Assembly: GCA_022425585.1 (NCBI GenBank)
Contig: JAKMFF010000143.1
Coordinates: 1-16,151, forward strand
DNA length: 16,151 nt
Source: Candidatus Poseidoniaceae archaeon
GTDB taxonomy: Archaea > Thermoplasmatota > Poseidoniia > Poseidoniales > Poseidoniaceae
Direction of reading: 5' to 3'
The translations under genes were made by a program, and so were the position numbers. The notes under the pieces are model-generated. The model was not told the DNA's origin and made no database searches. It saw only the letters and a program-made list of their open reading frames with translations. Shown piece by piece: positions 14,782 to 16,151 of the stretch (within the stretch, counting starts at the first letter, position 1; each line of letters opens with the position of its first letter).

Positions 14782-16151
14782 GCAGCCGCCTCCGTTGCGT
14801 TAGTTTGCTTCATGTAAGTCCATGAGAATGCCAGAAGCATTAGGAAAATTATCACTGACCAAGCTGCTGCAACACCATATGCGCCGTCTCTAAAGGCAAC
14901 ATCGTAAACATAAGTGATCAAAATATCTGTTTGGCCAGGCTCTCCAAAGTAGAGATTAGGACCTCCATCGGTCATTAAGTAAATGACGTTGAACATATTG
15001 AAAGTCCAAATAAATCCAAGCAAAGATAACGGCACTAATGCACTTTTCAGATTGGGCAGGGTCAGGTGTCTAAATGCCTCCCATCCTGTAACACCTTCAA
15101 CCTCAGCAGCCTCATACATGTCCTTTGGTAGGGCTTGTAACGCACCACTGATTGACATCATCATAAATGGAACTCCAAGCCAAATATTTACCAAAATAAC
15201 CACTATTTGGGCTCCGGTTGGATCAGATAAGAAATTGATATCCGTGCCGAGTAAATCGTTAATCAGGCCGTCAGGCTGGAACATACCTTTCCAAACTAGG
15301 ACCGAAATATAGGACGGTACCGCCCAAGGCAATAGCAAAATTGTTCGATAAGCGGTTTTTCCCTTGAGGTCTGCACGCTGCAAAATTAAGGCTAGAAATA
15401 ATCCGAGTCCGATGTGGGCAGTGACGTTGACAACCGTCCAAACCAAGGTAAATATCGTCACTCTAATGAACCCAGAAGCGGTTATTACCTCCCAAAAATT
15501 AGTCAGTCCAATGAAGGCTTGCTCACCTAAGTGGGTTTGGTCAGCATCGGTAAACGATAGCCAAAAACCATACATTACAGGGTAAAATGTTAGAATTGCC
15601 AAGGCTAACATTGCCGGTGCAATGTAGAAATGGGCTAATCGTGAATTTGTGCGACCCAGTTGACCGTCGCGATAGCGGCCGTAACTAAGCAGGGCTATTA
15701 GCGAGAGAACTATTGCTCCAATGGCAAACAGAACTGGCGAGGTGTCTCCGGCTTCGGGCCGCTGGTCAGCAACCCCGGTTACGGCTTCAAAGCTCATGAC
15801 CTGGCCGTTTTGAGAATATACCTCAATCAGGTGTAATTTATCTGGAATCATCCCTGTTAAACTACATTTGATTTCCTGAGTTGTATCGGGAAATAGCCTT
15901 ATCTGGCCACTTTGATTCATCTGATTACCGTCAGCAGTACAGGAATCATAACCGCTATTTGTGACACCTTGTCCAACATCTAATTGTAATTCAGTGTGTA
16001 GTTTTCCATCGACATAAATCGTGTAATTTTGTGAACCATCTGTAGAAATATTTGCCTCAATTACTCGATAGCCAAGATTCGGTTCTACCTGATCTGCACG
16101 CTGCAGATTCTCAATTAAAGAAATTAATTCATCATTGGCGTCGCTCAATGC
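14778..16151 (-). CDS. malF: Maltodextrin ABC importer permease, MalF-like, N-terminus beyond the right edge
   Basis: The frame is open to the right edge of the window; a TTG at 16148 exists, but the codon before it is also open, so the start is probably outside. Numbered from that TTG, 456 residues are visible. About 25-130 is a beta-rich soluble domain with two cysteines (70, 95). A helix (about 138-156) is followed by the basic cytoplasmic loop RYRDGQLGR. The permease core (about 172-448) then has six further hydrophobic segments, and the EAA loop YEAAEVEGVTGWEAFRHLTL (345-364) that contacts MalK. The positive loop after the first visible helix puts the soluble domain outside the cell, so a signal peptide or helix must precede it. 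That domain may help dock the binding protein, or be the tail of a fused one. It overlaps malG by four bases and heads the visible operon. Confidence 0.88.
   Translation of the reverse strand, partial: ALSDANDELISLIENLQRADQVEPNLGYRVIEANISTDGSQNYTIYVDGKLHTELQLDVGQGVTNSGYDSCTADGNQMNQSGQIRLFPDTTQEIKCSLTGMIPDKLHLIEVYSQNGQVMSFEAVTGVADQRPEAGDTSPVLFAIGAIVLSLIALLSYGRYRDGQLGRTNSRLAHFYIAPAMLALAILTFYPVMYGFWLSFTDADQTHLGEQAFIGLTNFWEVITASGFIRVTIFTLVWTVVNVTAHIGLGLFLALILQRADLKGKTAYRTILLLPWAVPSYISVLVWKGMFQPDGLINDLLGTDINFLSDPTGAQIVVILVNIWLGVPFMMMSISGALQALPKDMYEAAEVEGVTGWEAFRHLTLPNLKSALVPLSLLGFIWTFNMFNVIYLMTDGGPNLYFGEPGQTDILITYVYDVAFRDGAYGVAAAWSVIIFLMLLAFSWTYMKQTNATEAAA
14789..14793 (-). promoter_or_regulatory. 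Ribosome binding site of malG inside malF
   Basis: GGAGG on the minus strand lies seven bases before ATG 14781, within the last codons of malF. It supports the ATGA stop-start overlap as the true malG start. Confidence 0.55.

Overview
This window looks like part of a marine archaeal genome, most plausibly Candidatus Poseidoniales (Marine Group II Euryarchaeota). That placement is an inference. It rests on an archaeal TATA-like box 27 bp ahead of an ATG (leaderless arrangement), ribosome sites of the GGTGA/GGAGG type, and several secreted proteins with an N-terminal signal peptide, an Asn/Asp/Ser-rich linker and a C-terminal membrane anchor. No rRNA, tRNA, CRISPR array or insertion sequence was seen.

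Layout. Positions 1-916 (minus) hold the N-terminal part of a MacB/FtsX-type ABC permease that runs off the left edge and is richer in G+C than what follows. A 226-base gap carries a perfect 12-bp inverted repeat. Two small genes of unknown function then diverge from a shared promoter region: a single-pass membrane protein (1143-1973, minus) and an acidic 73-residue protein (2089-2310, plus). The rest, about 2353-16151, is one alpha-glucan (starch/glycogen/maltodextrin) utilisation locus. It contains a very large surface-anchored GH57 amylopullulanase-like enzyme (minus); a divergent pair on the plus strand, 4-alpha-glucanotransferase (malQ) and alpha-glucan phosphorylase (glgP); and a tightly packed minus-strand operon malF-malG-malK-GH13 alpha-amylase, read from the right edge leftward.

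Inferred workflow: the two surface-anchored hydrolases cut extracellular alpha-glucan; MalF/MalG/MalK import the maltodextrins; MalQ and GlgP convert them inside the cell to longer glucans and glucose-1-phosphate. The substrate-binding protein (MalE) is not in the window and may lie beyond the right edge, upstream of malF.

Main oddities: (1) malQ is interrupted by one in-frame TAA where the family normally has a tyrosine, while both halves and all catalytic residues are intact; (2) MalK is only 258 residues and lacks the usual C-terminal regulatory/TOBE region; (3) MalG and MalF both carry unusual N-terminal extensions; (4) the GH13 enzyme ends in a marine-type Cys/Asp repeat followed by a six-cysteine juxtamembrane motif; (5) the convergent glgP and amylase genes abut stop to stop with no base between them.
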